In this document: piece after piece, positions 16,022 to 17,619 of the stretch | Position numbering within the stretch: position 1 is the first letter of the stretch | Layout: each line of letters starts with the position of its first letter | Origin: DATBGE01 sp036558125 | Lineage (GTDB): Bacteria; Gemmatimonadota; Gemmatimonadetes; Gemmatimonadales; GWC2-71-9 | Length of the DNA: 17,619 bases | Direction of reading: 5' to 3' | Assembly: GCA_036558125.1 (NCBI GenBank) | Contig: DATBGE010000090.1 | Location: 1-17,619 of the forward strand | Made by a program: the position numbers and the translations under genes | The notes under the pieces: model-generated | What the model saw: the letters and a program-made list of their open reading frames with translations, nothing else | Database searches by the model: none | What the model was told of the DNA's origin: nothing

Positions 16022-17619
16022 GTGACATTCATACATGACATTCGGCTCGCTCTGCGCGGGATACTGAAGCGGCCCCAGTTCGCGATCGTCGTCATCCTTA
16101 CGCTGGCGCTGGGTATCGGCGCCAACACTGCAATCTTCACCGTGGTGGACGCGGTGCTCTTGCGCCCGCTCGCCTATCGCGACGCCGAACGCCTGGTGAT
16201 GGTGAACGGGAAGAACCCGGGTGGAGACGACGTCGTGCCTTCCCCCGCCGAGTTTCTCGACCTTCAGTCGCAGGCCAGGAGCCTGGAAGGCCTGGCGGCC
16301 TTCCGCCGATGGAATTTCAATCTTCGAGCGGGAGATCGGACTGAGCAGATCCAAGGTGCTGTGGTCACCTCGGATTTCTTCAAGCTGCTCGGAGTCGCGC
16401 CGGAGCTGGGCCGGCCGCTGCTTCCCGATTCCGGCGGAAGACTGCCGGCCGGCGAGGTCGTGGTAAGCGACCGGTTCTGGCGTACCCGCCTCGGCGGCAC
16501 ACCGGCGGTCCTCGGTCAGGTGCTGAACGTAGATGGCAGTCCTGCCACCGTGGTGGGAGTGATGCCACCGAGTTTCGCCCTCCCCACCTCGGGCGACCTC
16601 TGGCTGCCCTCGCCCTACAAGGTGCCGACGTATCCGCTCAAGCCGGAAATCGATCCCTCGCAGCGCCGTAACAGCCACTACTTCGAAGTTGTCGCCCGGG
16701 TCGCCGCCGGCACCACGAGGGCGCAGGCCGAGGTGGAGATCGGACGCATTCTCCGAGAGATGACGGAGAAGTTCCCCGACGAAAGCGAGTCGGTGCGGGC
16801 TTCGCTGGTTCCGATCCGGGCCGACCTCGCCGGAGATTCCGGTCCGGCCCTCCTCATCCTGCTGGGCGCCGCGGCGGTGTTGCTGCTCATCGCCTGCGCC
16901 AACCTGGCCAACCTGTTCCTCGCCGACGCTACGGCACGGCAGCGGGAATGGACAGTGCGCGCCGCCTTGGGCGCCGGGCGCTTCCGACTCGCGCGGGAGC
17001 GTCTCACCGAGAGTGTTCTTCTCTCGCTTCTGGGTGGACTAGTCGGGCTGCTGGTCGCCGTCTGGGGCGTGACGCTGCTGCAGGCGCTGGCACCGCAAGA
17101 GATCAGGGGGATGATCGACCCCTCGCCCGACGTGAGGGTTCTCGGGTTCACCGCTGCCGTTGCGATCTTAACCGGCATCGGTTTTGGAGTCGGGCCGGCG
17201 CTTCGATCCGCCAAGAGCGACCTCGCTGGCGGTCTCCACGAAGGCGGCCGCAACGCCGCCGACTCGGCTGGGCGTCGTCGGGTGCGAAATCTCCTCGTGG
17301 TTTCGGAAGTCGCGCTGGCCTTCGTGCTCGCGATCGGCGCTGGTCTGCTGGCGAAAGCGTTTGTGCGAGTTCAACAAGTCCCGGTCGGTCTTGATCCCCA
17401 AGGGGTCGTGACGGTGGGCCTGGTCCTTCCCGCGAACCAGTACGGTCCGCCAGCACGGAAGATCGAGTTCGTTGATCGAGCGCTCGAGAGCTTGACGGCA
17501 CTGCCTGCGGTGAGCTCCGCGAGTGTAGTGAGCCGGCTTCCCTTACGGCCCGGAGGCAGCACCCGAAGTCTGGAGGTCGAGGGCCGGGCCGAGGACGAGG
17601 AATTCATAACTCCCGATTA
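16022..17619 (+). CDS. Duplicated MacB/FtsX-type permease (ADOP family), permease 5 (partial, 3' end outside window)
   Basis: The frame is open to the last base, giving 532 codons, about two thirds of the family length. TM1 (about 22-44) carries TLALGIGANTAIFTVVD. The first periplasmic domain includes the PSPAEFLDLQSQ motif shared in form with permeases 2 and 3. TMs lie near 277-302 (LLIACANLANLFLA), 330-353, 373-394 and 423-447, and the second periplasmic domain has begun when the window ends. The first coupling motif is unusual, REWTVRAALGAG at about 309-320, with Trp where the paralogues have Ile or Val. GTG 16022 is preferred over ATG 16010 by register with permease 3 and by a GAGG. The locus evidently continues beyond the window, so the number of permeases is a minimum. 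Confidence 0.88.
   Translation, partial: MTFIHDIRLALRGILKRPQFAIVVILTLALGIGANTAIFTVVDAVLLRPLAYRDAERLVMVNGKNPGGDDVVPSPAEFLDLQSQARSLEGLAAFRRWNFNLRAGDRTEQIQGAVVTSDFFKLLGVAPELGRPLLPDSGGRLPAGEVVVSDRFWRTRLGGTPAVLGQVLNVDGSPATVVGVMPPSFALPTSGDLWLPSPYKVPTYPLKPEIDPSQRRNSHYFEVVARVAAGTTRAQAEVEIGRILREMTEKFPDESESVRASLVPIRADLAGDSGPALLILLGAAAVLLLIACANLANLFLADATARQREWTVRAALGAGRFRLARERLTESVLLSLLGGLVGLLVAVWGVTLLQALAPQEIRGMIDPSPDVRVLGFTAAVAILTGIGFGVGPALRSAKSDLAGGLHEGGRNAADSAGRRRVRNLLVVSEVALAFVLAIGAGLLAKAFVRVQQVPVGLDPQGVVTVGLVLPANQYGPPARKIEFVDRALESLTALPAVSSASVVSRLPLRPGGSTRSLEVEGRAEDEEFITPD

Overview
The window is about 17.6 kb of GC-rich (roughly 60-65% by eye), densely coding bacterial DNA. Its content suggests an outer-membrane-bearing bacterium of the Gemmatimonadota/Acidobacteriota type. 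The evidence is a TonB-dependent receptor with an N-terminal carboxypeptidase-regulatory-like domain, and a series of about 810-825-residue MacB/FtsX permeases of the kind called ADOP (acidobacterial duplicated orphan permeases). The phylum is an inference from gene families; no rRNA or other marker is present.

Left part, minus strand (1-3467): two translationally coupled genes. A GTG-started, probably lipid-anchored beta-propeller (PD40/TolB-like) protein overlaps by 4 nt (ATGA) a TonB-dependent outer-membrane receptor. The receptor runs out of the window at base 1, with 791 codons visible and its C-terminal barrel end missing.

Divergent intergenic region (3468-3782): 315 bp with no gene. 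It must contain the start signals for both directions. I see short palindromes but no promoter I would defend.

Right part, plus strand (3783-17619 and beyond): one co-directional ABC export locus. It starts with a TTG-started HlyD/MacA-type periplasmic adaptor, followed by one MacB/LolD-type ATPase. Then come at least five consecutive full-length duplicated permeases, starting at 5882, 8376, 10901, 13470 and 16022; the last is cut by the window end. Each permease has the 4+4 transmembrane layout of two fused MacB/FtsX halves. The simplest reading is one ATPase dimer and one adaptor serving several interchangeable permeases. The permeases are diverged from each other and fall into two sequence subtypes in the order 1, 2, 2, 1, 2, so this is not a recent tandem amplification.

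The main unexplained structure lies in the gaps between these genes. The adaptor-ATPase gap and the gaps before permeases 3, 4 and 5 are filled with degenerate 7-bp-periodic sequence built from a few related words (GTACCGA/GTACTGA, GCTAACG, AGCCGTA and its reverse complement GCTTACG). Many words carry a stop trinucleotide. Because 7 is not a multiple of 3, successive units place stops in all three frames. The genes directly behind three of these arrays have no convincing Shine-Dalgarno sequence. Permease 2, which has no array in front of it, has a strong GGGAGG. I found no RNA genes, insertion sequences, CRISPR arrays or convincing intrinsic terminators.
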